A stretch of DNA of 64,000 nucleotides from Platanthera guangdongensis. Its lineage: Eukaryota; Streptophyta; Magnoliopsida; Asparagales; Orchidaceae. Every line of letters begins with the position of its first letter. Within the stretch, counting starts at the first letter, position 1. A model generated the notes under the pieces. The model was not told where the DNA came from and searched no databases. It saw only the letters and a list, made by a program, of their open reading frames with translations. Location: the NCBI GenBank assembly GCA_039583875.1, contig CM077167.1, forward strand, positions 154,583,010 through 154,647,009, given 5' to 3'. Position numbers and translations under genes: made by a program. Shown here piece by piece: positions 20,915-31,794 of the stretch.

Positions 20915-22096
20915 CTATGTAGGCTTCAGCCTCAGACTCAGTTTCTGAAGAAGATATATCTGATAAAGTCTTTTCCTTCTTAGCAACAAAGACTTTTCTT
21001 TCTTCCCTTTGAAGTGAGTCTTTTTTCTGTCACCAGATTCCTTTCTCTTCTCTGGACAATCTGCAATAACATGGCCCTGTCTATTGCAGCAATAACAAAC
21101 AATCTTTGAACCAGTTGCCTTGCTTGATTTTGTCCTTCTCTTATCATTCTTTGAAGATCTCTTTTTCTGATAAGAGTCTTCCTTTCCTTGTGATGTTGAA
21201 GGCCTTGACTTCCACTGTTTCTTTTTCAAAAACTTCTGAAAGTGTCTGGTGAAAGCAGCAAAGTCTTCATCACTTTCACTGCTCTTAGACTTTGTGCTGT
21301 CAGACTCATCAGACTCTGATTCAACTACCTCTGGAGGTGGAGTTGAAGACTTATTCCTGCACTTTCTGGGAACTTCTGTCTTGAAAGCAACAGTTCTTTC
21401 TTTGTGCTCAGTCCTTGTAGATTTCTCCTCCTCTTTTCTCACTGTTAACTGCATTTCATAAGACAATAGCTTGTCAAACAGTGTGGGAGGTGGAATTTCC
21501 CCCAACTTAGCCATTTCTCTTATGGCACAGATCTTGGTGTCCCAATCTTTGGTTAGGGACCTTAAGAACTTGTCATTTAGTTCATAGTTAGTGAACTCTC
21601 TTCCATAAGACATGAGTTCATTAACTATTCTGTAAAATTTCTTATAGCACTCAGTGATGCTATCACTCTTTCCTTGCCTAAAGCTCTCATACTCCTGATT
21701 TAGCAAGGACTTCCTATCTTGCCTAACTTCTTCAGAACCTTCCATATAGACAATGAGAGTATCCCACATCTCTTTTGCTGTCTTACAGTGAATTAAGTTC
21801 TAAAAAGTGGCATCATCAATGGCACTCACTATTATGTTTTGTGCCCTCTTGTCCATGGTGGCCAGGACAATTTCATCCTTAGTCATCTCAGAGAAATCCT
21901 TTGGAGTTCTCTGATTTACATCCAATACTGAAATCTTCATTGGCACATAAGGCCCTTCCTTTACTGTGATGTATATTCTAGGGTCAGAGGCTTCCATAAA
22001 TAGCCTTACCCTCTCTTTCCAGATCCCAAAGATCTCCTTTCTGCATATGGGTAATTTCATGGAACCCAATTCCTTGTGATTCTCATAAGAACCCAT
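20915..22096 (-). pseudogene. Gag N-terminal part of element D
   Basis: Begins at ATG 22094-22096 (MGSYENHKELGSMKLPICRK). Shows the copia gag fold (IWKERVRLFMEA; MWDTLIVYMEG; SLLNQEYESFRQG; LLSYEMQL), then a Lys/Ser-rich tail and a CCHC knuckle (CYCCNRQGHVIADC) near 21065-21105. One TAG at 21800 interrupts an otherwise continuous frame. It lies just inside the 5' LTR and primer site, as expected. A second knuckle lies in the shifted frame downstream. Confidence 0.85.
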
Positions 22097-22198
22097 GTTT
22101 CTTGATGTTCTTGATTTTCTTGAAACTGTGTAATACCTTACTCTGAATCTGCCAAACAGGATTTCCTCAGGCTGTTAGTCCTTGTTTTGAGGAACCTC

Positions 22199-22210
22199 GC
22201 TTTGATACCA
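22199..22210 (-). promoter_or_regulatory. Primer-binding site of element D (initiator tRNA-Met)
   Basis: The reverse complement reads TGGTATCAAAGC, one base from the canonical TGGTATCAGAGC, and sits two bases from the LTR end at 22213. Confidence 0.85.
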
Positions 22211-22212
22211 CT

Positions 22213-24263
22213 TGAAAGATATGGTACCTAAACACCTAGAGGGGGGTGAATAGGTGACCTAATCCTTTTCTAACTTTGTTGGCAGCCAAACAGTTATATC
22301 ACAGATTTCTATCTAGTTTATTACAGCAATCAGCAATAATCAAACATACACAGCTAATCCACAGCACATTCACAGCACAACACACAGTGATTTATAGTGG
22401 TTCCCCAAGATATGGGTACATCCACTTTCCCCCTTCGCCTATCTAGCAGTGTACTAGATTTGGCGAAACTTCTCCACAGTCTCAGAACCCAAATTGGTTC
22501 CTACCTCAGGCCCAAAGCCTTACAACTCAGCTTTATCCCAAAGCCTACACTCAGCCAATCAAGGCCTACACTCAGCCAATCCAAGGCCTACACTCAGAGA
22601 TCTCAATCTCCTACACTCAGGCAAACAAGCCCTACCCTCAGCCTTTATAAATATAGGCTTACAATCACTCAGATCCAAAGGATCCTACAAGTTAAAAAGA
22701 TATTACAAAATACAACTCTACAACTCAGAATAATAAGAGAGGAGTTGAGAGATTCTTGATGAGTTCTTGGAAGAACTCAGCTGGATTCACCCTGACTTAG
22801 CTTTCTTCAAAGCTTCTTGAGTAGAACTGAATAAGGCTGAATCCTCTGCAGTTGTTCCTTGACCTCTGCCACTTAAGAATCAGAATTGAATATGAATCCT
22901 TCTTCTCAGCCTAGTTCCAGAGACTGATTTCTTGGATGGAGCCCTCTCTCTCCAACTTCTTCGATCTGCACTTGGACTGCAAGATCTTCTTGTATTGATA
23001 CTCTGTGTACTACTTTTCTGATTACTTGAATAATCTGTACTTGTTAATCACTTGATCAATCTTTCAACTACTTCAACAACAACAGTTTCTGTAAACTGTG
23101 GATGCCTATTTATAGGCCTTCTTCATGGTAACCGGCTGGTCCGGTTCATAACTGACTTCTGACATCTCTGACAGTTGCTGTAGACCGGCTGGATCGGCAG
23201 CTGTCATGTCAACCAGTCACTTCTTGAAAATCTCTAACAGTCAGTAAGTGTCGAGACTTTCTGTCTTTAAGTGTCGACACTTATAGTCCAAGTGTCGACA
23301 CATGTTGTGTAAGTGTCGACACAAGTCTACAAGGTGTCGACACATTTCCTTGTATGTCTCGACACAGATTCTTCTGCATGTGTCGACACTAAAATTGAGT
23401 GTCGACACAAGTACTTGTTCTTCTAGCTTTTGCTGAATTCTTCTAAGTGTCGACACATCTCCTTTGTGTCGACACAACTTCTTGTGTTGAATCTGTCTAG
23501 TGTCGACACTGCTTCTTGGTGTCGACACATAGTCTTCTATGTTGAAACTTGCTGAGTGTCGACACAGCTCCTTGTGTCGACACACCTTCTTGTTGTTGAG
23601 ACTTCAGCTGAGTGTCGACACATTCCCATAGTGTCGACACTTGTACTTGGAATAATTTGTTGTTCTTTTTGTTCTTTACTAAGTGTCGACACAGCTGCAT
23701 GTGTCGACACTTTCTTCAAGTGTTGAGTCTTTAGCTGTGTGTCGACACATTGTTCTGGGTGTCGACACATACTTCAAATGTTGACTCTTCTGCATAGTGT
23801 CGACACATTGTGTTGAGTGTCGACACTTGTACTTAGACTCTGCAGACTTTTGCTGAGTGTCGACACAGCTCCAAGTGTCGACACTTTCTGGTGTAGACAC
23901 AGCTTCATTGGGTGTCGACACAGCTCCTTGTGTCGACACTTTCTGTCTGCACTTTTCTTCACTGAGTGTCGACACAGCTCCAAGTGTCGACACTTTCTGT
24001 CTGGTGTCGACTCTGCATCCCAGGTGTCGACACAATGACTCCAAGTGTCGACACCTCTTGTCTGGGTGTCGACACAAGTCTTCTTAAGTGTCGACACTTT
24101 CCCTCTGGGTGTCGACACATGGACTTAGAAACTTTTTGCTTCAGTCCAGTTCTTTCTTAACCTGCACAAGTAACTCAAACATACATCAAATACATTATGA
24201 TGTATATCATTGAGTTGGGTGAGGCTTCTTCAAATCAGGTACATTTGACCAATGTACCCAACA
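22213..24263 (-). repeat. Element D 5' LTR (right)
   Basis: 2051 bp, aligned end to end with 11177-13232. TATA box at 23106-23115. The palindrome array spans about 23271-24118; it keeps a perfect copy at 23271 where the left LTR has a C-to-T change (GTGTTGACAC). Confidence 0.94.
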
Positions 24264-24440
24264 GGGACCGTCATCGGAGCAAAGGTACTTGGGCTTCCAC
24301 GAGAGGTACGCCTGCCCTGCCAGTAAGTGAGAGCCTGACAGTAGGACCGTCATCGGAGAAAAGGTACTTGGGCTTCCACTAGAGGTATGTCTGCCCTGTC
24401 AGCTAGTGAGAGCCTGACAACGGGACCGTCATCAGAGTAA
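24264..24440. repeat. Tandem repeat B2, right part
   Basis: Begins with GGGAC, the D target duplication, and continues the units of 10880-11176. One unit is shortened at CCAGTAAGTGAGAG. Confidence 0.87.
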
Positions 24441-24830
24441 AGGTACTTACTCTCCCCGAGGCACATTCGACCCAACCAACTAGTGAGAGCCTGGATGAGG
24501 AGATCCTCTCTGGGGTGGGACTTGCTCTACCCGAGGCACATTCGACCCAACCAACTAGTGAGAGCCTAGATGAGGAGATCCTCTTGGAGGTGGGACTTGC
24601 TCTCCCTGAGGCACATTCAACCCAACCAGCTAGTGAGAGACTGGATGAGGAGATCCTCTCGGGGGTGGGACTTGCTCTCCCTGAGGCACATTCGACCCAA
24701 CTAGTTAGTGAGAGACTGGATGAGGAGATCCTCTCTAGGGTGGCACTTGCTCTCCCCGAGGCACATTCGACCCAACCAGCTAGTGAGAGTCTGGATGAGG
24801 AGATCCTCTCGGGGGTGGGAAACTAGGTGT
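24440..24830. repeat. Tandem repeat B3, 75-bp units
   Basis: GCACATTC recurs at 24536, 24611, 24686 and 24761, exactly 75 bp apart. Units carry CAACCAGCTAGTGAGAG and GATGAGGAGATCCTCTC. The core is shared with B1, B2 and the element A array. Confidence 0.9.
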
Positions 24831-24977
24831 GTCACTTGAACTCTACCAAATCCAACATCCTTAAACGGGGAAAAATTTGGGTTACATGATCCCCTAACCC
24901 AGCCGGTCGGGGGTAGAGCTTGTTACAAGATAAGAAAGAGTGAAAGACTACACTAAGGCGAGGCTTCTTCAAGGGGC

Positions 24978-25655
24978 CTAGGCATGACGACCGTCATCCG
25001 CTTCCTTCTCGTCGGATGCTTCCGTCCTGCTCAGGCTCTCCATGATATTCTCCATCTCCTCTGCCCTGGCCAACCAAGAGATGGTGTTGACGACGGTGAC
25101 ATAACACTGCCTTGCCATCCTGGATTCTCCCTTGACTCTGACCTGGATCCCTCCTGAGCTGAACTTGAGGCACTGGTGGAATGATGACGGCACACAATGG
25201 AAGGCGCTGATGAGGGGACTTCCAAATATGGCGTTTTAGCTGCTTGGAGCGTCAACAATGACGAACCAACAGTTCCTTGAAGTCCCTCCCAATTTCATTG
25301 GGAGTCCTACTCCGCCTTCGACCTTCTTCCTCTCTCCTAAAAATCCGAACAGGGGTCCGTCTGAGGCCAACAACCTCCTTGGCTCCACCTTCATCTCGTC
25401 AAACGCCTTCTTGAAAATGACGTTGATGGTGCTCTCATTGTCAACCAAGATCCGGGAGATGGTGTAGCCCTCGATGGCCGTATGGATGACCAGCGCATCA
25501 CAGAATGGATCCTCATGATCCGGCATCTCCTTTGACGAGAAGGTGATCTTCTCCTCCAGGGGCGGGGTCTGGGATGTTGAAGCGACGCTCCGTCGGTACA
25601 TCACGTGGAGGCTTGCCTTTCGAGTGGCTTCGATCCATACTCCACCTTGGATCAC
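24978..25655 (-). pseudogene. Protease and post-protease remnant of element B
   Basis: The 25236-25655 frame has MPDHEDPFCDALVI and the active-site loop ILVDNESTINVIF, where the usual DNGSS is DNEST, so catalysis is doubtful. It continues through SRNCWFVIVDAPSS into 24978-25193 (SSFHQCLKF, ending in an acidic stretch). In element A the equivalent point is followed by RT; here the homology ends near 24960 and the repeats begin by 24830. The bases between (24831-24977) show nothing recognisable. Confidence 0.83.
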
Positions 25656-27106
25656 TGCAATACCACCTCAGGGTCCGACATCGACCCGGTCCTCACATAT
25701 GTCATCCCCCCCATTCTGGGTGGAACCTCCTCAACCTGTACCGGTGGCTGCGGCTGGGCAGGGCCTCTCGACCCCCTCACTTCCAGGAACTCGGGGCAGG
25801 TAGCCGTGGCGTGCCCCTCCACCTGGTGGAAGTCACAGTACGGTAGCGCTCCTCCCCTCCTTCGGCGGGCTGGGCATTCTCTCATGTTACCTCTTCCCCC
25901 TCCTATCGCCAAGGCTTGCTGCAGCGAGGGTAAGAGCTATCTTGGGGCTTGCCTCTAGAAGTTGAACCTCCCTTAGCCCCCATGAAATTTCCCTCTGTCC
26001 TGGATGAGAGCTCTTCCTGGACCCTGGGCAGGTCCTCCCTGTAGCCTCCAACCTAGTTCTGGATCCTCCTGAGCTCCCCGCTCCTCTCTCTGCCTTCCCT
26101 CTTGATATCTCGAGCCACCTTGCTCCTTCGACTCCATCTCTGTTAGCTTCACCAACTTCTTGACAAATGCCGGGTTGGCCACCTTCATGGCTATCTCCTC
26201 AGCCGCCCTTTCCATCAACTCCTCGAAAGTAAGGGGGGCCTTTTGAGTCAAGCTCATCTTGAAGAACCCCTCGCGCAACCCCACCGTGAACGCCATCTGG
26301 AGGGCATACACCGACATCTCCTGGACATCCAGGATCTCCTCTTGGAACCTATTAATGTAACGGGATAACGACTCCTCGGCCCTGCCTTATCAGGAGGATG
26401 GACTCAGGACTCCTCCTCCTATTCTTGGAGGTGGAGAAGCGAAGCTGAAAGCTCCGACTCAAGTCTTCGAACCCATAGATCAATCTTGGAGGGAGTTGGT
26501 GGAACCAGTCCCTTGCCTTCTCCTTCAACGTGATCGCAAAGAGGCGACACTTGAAGGCATCTGTCATCGGCCTGATGGAGACGGCATCCTCGAACCACTA
26601 CAGGTGCTGGACGGGGTCATCTTTCCCGGTATAGTAAGCCATGTTGGGATCTCGGAATCTCTCGGGAACGGGAGCTGAGATGATCAGATCACTAAAAGGT
26701 GACCCCCTGAGGGGTGGTCTCGCCACCTCTACTCGCGCGACCTGCTCGCCTGGGAGGCTGGCACTCGCCGGGCTGGAGAACAACTCCTAGCCGGTGATGT
26801 CTCGCTCGACCCAATCTCCCATCCTTTCCTTCCTGGGCCTTCTTCCTGGTGCACTTCCTTCTCCCCCTTCTGGGGTCATCTCGTCGAGAGGGGGGGAGCT
26901 AGCTCCTGGGGGGTCGGGGTGGAGCTGCCACCCTGAGAAGCAATGCTTCGCAGCATCTCCATGATGCACTGGATGGAGGCCATGAACTCTTGCCTCCCCA
27001 CAAGTGGTCCTGGGCTGGGGAGCTCGCCGAGATCATCACTACCTCCCTGACCTCCAGCCATGACACTCTCCCGAGATCTTCTGTGCTGGTCACTCTCCAC
27101 GCTCAC
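25652..27106 (-). pseudogene. Gag of element B, fragmented
   Basis: The start is probably ATG at 27104-27106 (MSVESDQHRRSRESVMAGGQ). The core gag region is at 26352-26783 (YYTGKDDPVQHL; CRLFAITLKEKARDWFHQLP; FQLRFSTSKN). More follows at 25973-26317 (LTQKAPLTFEELMERAAEE). The nucleic-acid-binding end is at 25652-25912 (CDFHQVEGHATATC), a zinc-knuckle variant with H for the second C that is usual in this lineage. At least three frameshifts or stops separate the pieces. Confidence 0.82.
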
Positions 27107-27113
27107 CGCACCA
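27101..27113 (-). promoter_or_regulatory. Candidate primer-binding site of element B
   Basis: The reverse complement reads TGGTGCGGTGAGC, starting four bases from the 5' LTR end. The TGG start is required for tRNA priming, and TGGTGC starts are common in this lineage. Which tRNA is uncertain. Confidence 0.5.
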
Positions 27114-27117
27114 AAAG

Positions 27118-28631
27118 TGTTGAAGCCAAAATTGACCTTTATGGAGTTCGGGGTCCCAAAAGAGGGGTGACCTCACACCTACTACACTCGGGGGAACGTC
27201 ACAGACCAAAGACTTGGGAAACTAGGAGTAGACCCTCGGCTCTAGCATGGAGGTCCCACCACAAACCTGAAAGGTCACAAGAGCACTTCCCCTCCCTCAG
27301 TAATGGCTGGGCTAGGTACCTTGGAGAGCTCTCTCACTCAACCAAGCAGAAGCCTAAGGAGGAGGAAGCCCAAAAACACTCTCCCTCCAAAGGTACCCAA
27401 GGGGGTCTATTTATAGTTTTTCCAAGTCTAGGGACCAAAATGCCACAAATACCCCTAGGACAAAAAGGCCTTGGGCCAATAGAAAACATCCACAATAGGG
27501 GTAAAGAGGTAATTCCACCCCGAGGGTATAACGGTAAAAGCATGACCAAAAGAGGTCTAAGGGCGGGAGGAGCCATACCCCCCCATCTCCCCGGGCACCC
27601 GAGACGAGCAGGTGACCCCCGTCGAAGAGCTACCCGCCCAGCGCAGGAGTCTGGCCGCAGGCCGCTCTCGCCCCCGCGAGCTAGCCTCCCGGGGCGAGAG
27701 CCTGGCCGCAAGCCGCTCTCGCCCCCACGAGTTAGCCGCCCGGGGCGAGAGCCTGGCCGCAGGCCGCTCTCGTCCCCGCGAGCTAGCCGCCCGGGTCGAG
27801 AGCCTGGCCGCAAGCCGCTTTTGCCCCCGCGAGATAGCCGCCCGGGGCGAGAGCCTAGCCGCAGGCCGCTCTCGCCCCCACGAGCTAGCCGCCCGGGGCG
27901 AGAGCCTGGCCGCAGGTCGCTCTCGCCCCCGCGAGCTACCGCCCGGGGCGAGATCCTGGCCGCAGGCCGCTCTCGCCCCTGCGAGCTAGCCGCACGGGGT
28001 GAGAGCATGGGTGCAGGCCGCTCTCACCCCCGCGAGATGACCGCCCGGGGTGAGAGCCTGGCCGCAGGCCGCTCTCGCCCCTGCGAGCTGACCGCCCGGG
28101 GCAAGAGCCTGGTCGAAAGACGCTCTAGCCCCCGTGAGCTGACTGCCCGGGGCGAGAGCCTGGCTGCAAACCACTCTCACCCCCGCGAGCTGACCGCCCA
28201 GGGCGAGAGCCTGGCCGCAGGCCGCTCTCGACCCTGCGAGCTGACCGCCCGGGGCGAGAGCCTGGCCGCAGGCCGCTCCGCCCCTGCGAGCTGACCGCCC
28301 AGGGCGAGAGACTGGTCGCAGGCCGCTCTCGCCCCCGCGAGCTGACCGCCCGGGGCGAGAGTGCAGGGGACGGGGTTTTGGCCTAAAGTCGGTCCTACTG
28401 TTCCCACCTTGCACCTATCAGGCTGGGGAGGGTGTCAGCCAACTTGTCGCACCCGCCCCCCAAAAAGGGCCCACTGGGGGAGGCATATGTTTCCTCCCAC
28501 TACTAATATATTACAATGGCTAGGCCTAAATTGGCCACCAAGAGTGCAAAACTTTTCCAAAAGCTTAAAAACTCATAGTTGGTCCTGCGCCTGCCGGGAG
28601 GATCCCCACTCTGCGAATACGGGGTTGTACA
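27118..28631 (-). repeat. Element B 5' LTR (right), with ~14-unit hairpin array
   Basis: 1514 bp, TGTTGAAGCC...TTGTACA. TATA box at 27407-27416. GC-rich hairpin units of about 50 bp at 27615-28366, the same type as in the left LTR. Gag begins just outside on the left. Confidence 0.93.
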
Positions 28632-28636
28632 GGCAC
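28632..28636. repeat. Target-site duplication of element B (right), GGCAC
   Basis: Partner of GGCGC at 8981-8985 with one mismatch. Confidence 0.82.
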
Positions 28637-30407
28637 GCAGGCCGGTCACACATGAGAATAAAAGTAAACATTAGCATAGTCCTTTGAGGGCCGGCTCAGC
28701 AACCTGGGTTTTTACCTGTTATTGGCCACTAGGCTCCGCAGCATCTGCAAGCAACAATTGACCGCAGTGGTGGCAAACAAAAGCAACAGTCAGCTAAAGC
28801 TGACCAAATTATAACGACCCCGCCCCTTAACTCGGTGCGGCGATGCTCCTTCCCTGTACTTTATTAACATAGCCAAACAGTAGTGAAATTACACTTCATC
28901 ACAGGCGTAGGCACGCACGGCCACACACCCCGTGCTCTCAGGGCACATTCTCGGTGAACCCAGTCAAATCTGTGGTCTCACCACCGCCCCTTGGACGGCA
29001 AATCTCGTGAGAATTTTAGTCTTTCCGGCCTAAGCCTAAGACCCTCCATCTATACCAACGGCAAGTACCACGTTCCTTAGGTCTCTTTAACCGAACGACA
29101 TAGAGCGGGTACGGTTCCGCCTAACCTGTTGCTCACACCGCAACGTCAATTTAAGTCATATGCGCGGGTCAAGCTTCCCCGAGTCCCAAATCGATCACAT
29201 ACTTTACATAACCCAGTTATGTGCAAGTTGGCTCCCAGGCCACCAAGATGGCAGAATCACGCTTCTGCCCAGATTTTCGGGTGCACCTTGGAGTTAGTCC
29301 CCAAGGTTCCCTGTTGCAATCTATCGCGTAGAAAACCCGAAAACAGCCATCGGCGCGGAGTCTTCTCCGGCCATCATGCATAATGAAACATCACCGATCC
29401 AGACCAACTTGTCCGGGTAGGCTTCACACACCATGCCTATGTCCGTTCTTTGATTCCGGATTGTACATGCAAAACAACGGGGACTATTCATGTCTACCCG
29501 AAGGAAAAACCTCGCACTCACCGCTCACTCGCGGGAGGGAGTTTCCTATGCAGAAAGAAAGAGGACTCCACATGTCCAAGAAGAGAATCGTTACCCATGG
29601 GTTTCTCTTTGGCGCCATGAAGATCTAGACGGATGAAAAGCACCGCAACGACCTCGCCTCCGTAGATATGAACTCGGCTTGCGATTTGGGGCTACGAAGC
29701 GCCACCGGCGGCTGGATCTCTTCTCCTTCTTCTTCCTTGTTCTCCCCTCTCTCTAAAGCTTTAGAAAGAGAAAGCTTGAAGTGGAATGAGGGTTTCAAAC
29801 CCTATTCCCGGACTTATCCCAGCAAGAACAGCCATGGGCCCTTGGATCCCAAAAGAAGGAAACGTACGACCATGATTCGCACTTAAAATCAATTTCCTAG
29901 GCCGAACACTGCTTGTGACATGCCCGTGTCTAAGGCCGTGTGCCTCAATCAATGCCGAAACCGCCGCATCCTGACCAGGACACGGGCTCTCGACACGCCC
30001 GTATCAAACTTGACACGCCCGTGTCGATCAGTACACGCCCGTGTTGTGGGGCGTGTTCCTTAATTGACACAAGACCAAAAACAACCCAAAGAGGAAACGG
30101 GTTCTCGATATGCCCGTGTCAATTTTGACACACCCGTGTAAACCCGAACACGCCTGAGCTCCAAGCCGTGTTCCTCCCCCGGCACAGCCCGGCCAACAGC
30201 CCGAGAAGGACACGACCGTGGACACGCCCGTGTCTCAGGCCGTGTTCGCTGTCTCGAGTGCATTTTGTCGACCACTCGTGAAGTTCGTCGAACCCGAGCA
30301 TGATACGGCCCAGGACACGCCCGTGTCCCAGGCCGTGTGACCCTTACCAAGCACCAAAGTTGACTCTAAACGCTGTTCGTCCATCTTTTGAGTTTCGGGG
30401 CATTACA
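28637..30407 (-). repeat. Element C 3' LTR, second piece
   Basis: Resumes with GCAGGCCGG and matches 35599-37366. Ends CATTACA at 30407 (TGTAATG in element orientation). Contains the GACACGCCCGTGTC array at 29917-30340. Confidence 0.92.
29917..30340. repeat. Dyad array GACACGCCCGTGTC in element C LTR
   Basis: Copies and near-copies start at 29917, 29992, 30012, 30032, 30108, 30128, 30147 and 30221. Within groups the step is 19-20 bp. The matching array in the other LTR starts at 36876, 36951, 36971, 36991, 37066, 37086 and 37105, with the same 19-20-bp step. The word is a perfect inverted repeat with a CC centre. Confidence 0.88.
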
Positions 30408-30423
30408 ATTCTCTCCTTCTTAA
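30408..30423 (-). promoter_or_regulatory. Polypurine tract of element C
   Basis: The reverse complement is purine-rich (AAGAAGGAGAGAAT) and ends at the 3' LTR start. Confidence 0.65.
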
Positions 30424-30489
30424 AATAATTTCGTCTCGAAATTACAGAAAGGAAAAGATATACAAAACTTAAACGGTATCTGAGTGGAA

Positions 30490-31767
30490 TAACTCTGGGT
30501 ACTCCTCAAGCATGGTCTGCTCTCTCTCCCATGAGAGCTCCTCCCGACCGCAGTTGTCACATCGGACCTTGACCATCCTGATGTCTTTGTTACGCATTTG
30601 CTTGACTTCCGAGTCCTCAATGCACACGGGCTTGACCTTCATCGTCAACCCATTATCAGCTGGTACTTAATCGAGCACAATCACTTGTGAAGGCTCTTAC
30701 ACCGCCTTCCGCAACACCGATATGTGGAATACGTCGTGTACACCACTCAGTTCCACTGATACCTTTAATCGATAAGCTGCTTCGCCAATTTTCTCCAGAA
30801 CCTCAAACGGTTCAAGGTACCTCGGGCTTAGCTTCTTCAAGCACTGTACCCGTGAGACGCCCTTGAACGGCTTAATCTTCAAATACACCCAGTCGCTAAT
30901 AGTGAACTCAACGTTCCTATGCTTGGCATTATAATATTTAGCTTGCCGGTCCTGAGCGATTAGCAATCGTTCTCGAATAGTTCACACCAATGAAGTTTCA
31001 TCTTCCACTTCTTGCCGCTTGTACAACGTCGACTCACCCGTTTCCAACCATGCCAACGGCGTGCGACATCTCCTACCATAAAGGGAATCAAAGGGCTTCA
31101 TTTGAATGCTCGCTTGGTAGTTGTTGTTGTTATAAGAAAATTCCACCAAGTACAGGTGATCTTCCCACTGCTTCCCGAAATCCAAGACGCACATGCGAAG
31201 CATGTCTTCCATCGTCCGGTAGACTCACTCGGTCTGACCATCTGTCTGTAGATGAAAGGCCGTGCTGAAACTTAGCTTGGTTCCTAACATCTGTTGCACC
31301 AACCTCCAGTCATTGGACGTGAACCGCCCATCTCAGTCACTCGTGATGCTGCGGGGCACACCGTGAAGTTGAACGATGTTATCCACATAGAGTTTTGTAA
31401 ATTTCTCCACCGAATCATCCTTCCTGTTTGGAATGAAGTGGGACACTTTCGTCAATCGATCTACGATCACCCAGATGACATCGTTTCCCTTCTGCGACCT
31501 TGACAACCCATGCACAAAATCCACTGAAATATCGTCGAACTTCCACTCCGGGATAGGCAAGGACTTCAAGAAACCTCCAGGCTTCTGGCACTCTGCCTTC
31601 ACTAAGGCACACGTTTGACACTTCTCCACATAAAGTGTCACGTCCTTCTTAAGTCCTAGCCACCATAATAGCTTCTTCATATCACGGTACATCTTCGTGC
31701 TCCCTGGGTGAATCGAGTACTTGGTATGATGAGCCTCGTACATCAAATCCACCCGCAGTTTACCCAC
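30490..31767 (-). pseudogene. Integrase and chromodomain of element C
   Basis: The zinc-finger region (HHTKYSIHPGSTKMYRDMKK, CQTCALVKAEC) and the first catalytic D (DDISVDFVHGL) are in 31333-31767. A stop follows SITSD just before the second catalytic region. The central part is at 30982-31212 and the C-terminal part (WVYLKIKPFKGVSRV) at 30697-30966. The segment at 30490-30627 reads VCIEDSEVKQMRNKDIRMVK and ends EQTMLEEYPELF, a C-terminal chromodomain-like module typical of Tekay/Del elements and thought to guide insertion to chromatin. Several stops make it inactive. Confidence 0.86.
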
Positions 31768-31794
31768 ATTTGGGATGCACTAACGACTGTCCTT

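Larger units (their letters stand above)
11177..24263 (-). mobile_element. Element D: Sirevirus-type Ty1/copia retrotransposon with extra ORF
   Basis: Complete element between perfect GGGAC duplications. LTRs TGAAAGATATGG...TACCCAACA are at 11177-13232 and 22213-24263. A primer site for initiator tRNA-Met (22199-22210) and a polypurine tract (13233-13250) are present. Minus-strand order is gag, protease, integrase, RT, RNase H (the copia order), then a palindrome-rich spacer and an extra ORF before the 3' LTR. Long LTRs, an ORF after pol and palindrome-rich LTRs fit Sireviruses. LTR identity is high, consistent with the innermost and youngest nest level. Confidence 0.93.
8986..28631 (-). mobile_element. 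Element B: pol-less Tat-lineage Ty3/gypsy element nested in element C
   Basis: LTRs TGTTGAAGCC...TTGTACA lie at 8986-10547 (3') and 27118-28631 (5'), with a polypurine tract at 10548-10563 and a primer-site candidate at 27101-27113. Minus-strand gag and protease fragments (24978-27106) resemble element A. The remaining pol genes and the antisense ORF are absent, and protease leads straight into tandem repeats. It is therefore a non-autonomous deletion derivative. Element D is inserted in its 3' repeats. Confidence 0.9.

Noticed and set aside
27334..28414. Long frames of Arg/Gly/Glu repeats (also 9202-10379)
   Set aside because: GC-rich hairpin repeats are stop-poor in all frames; no codon bias or conserved start.
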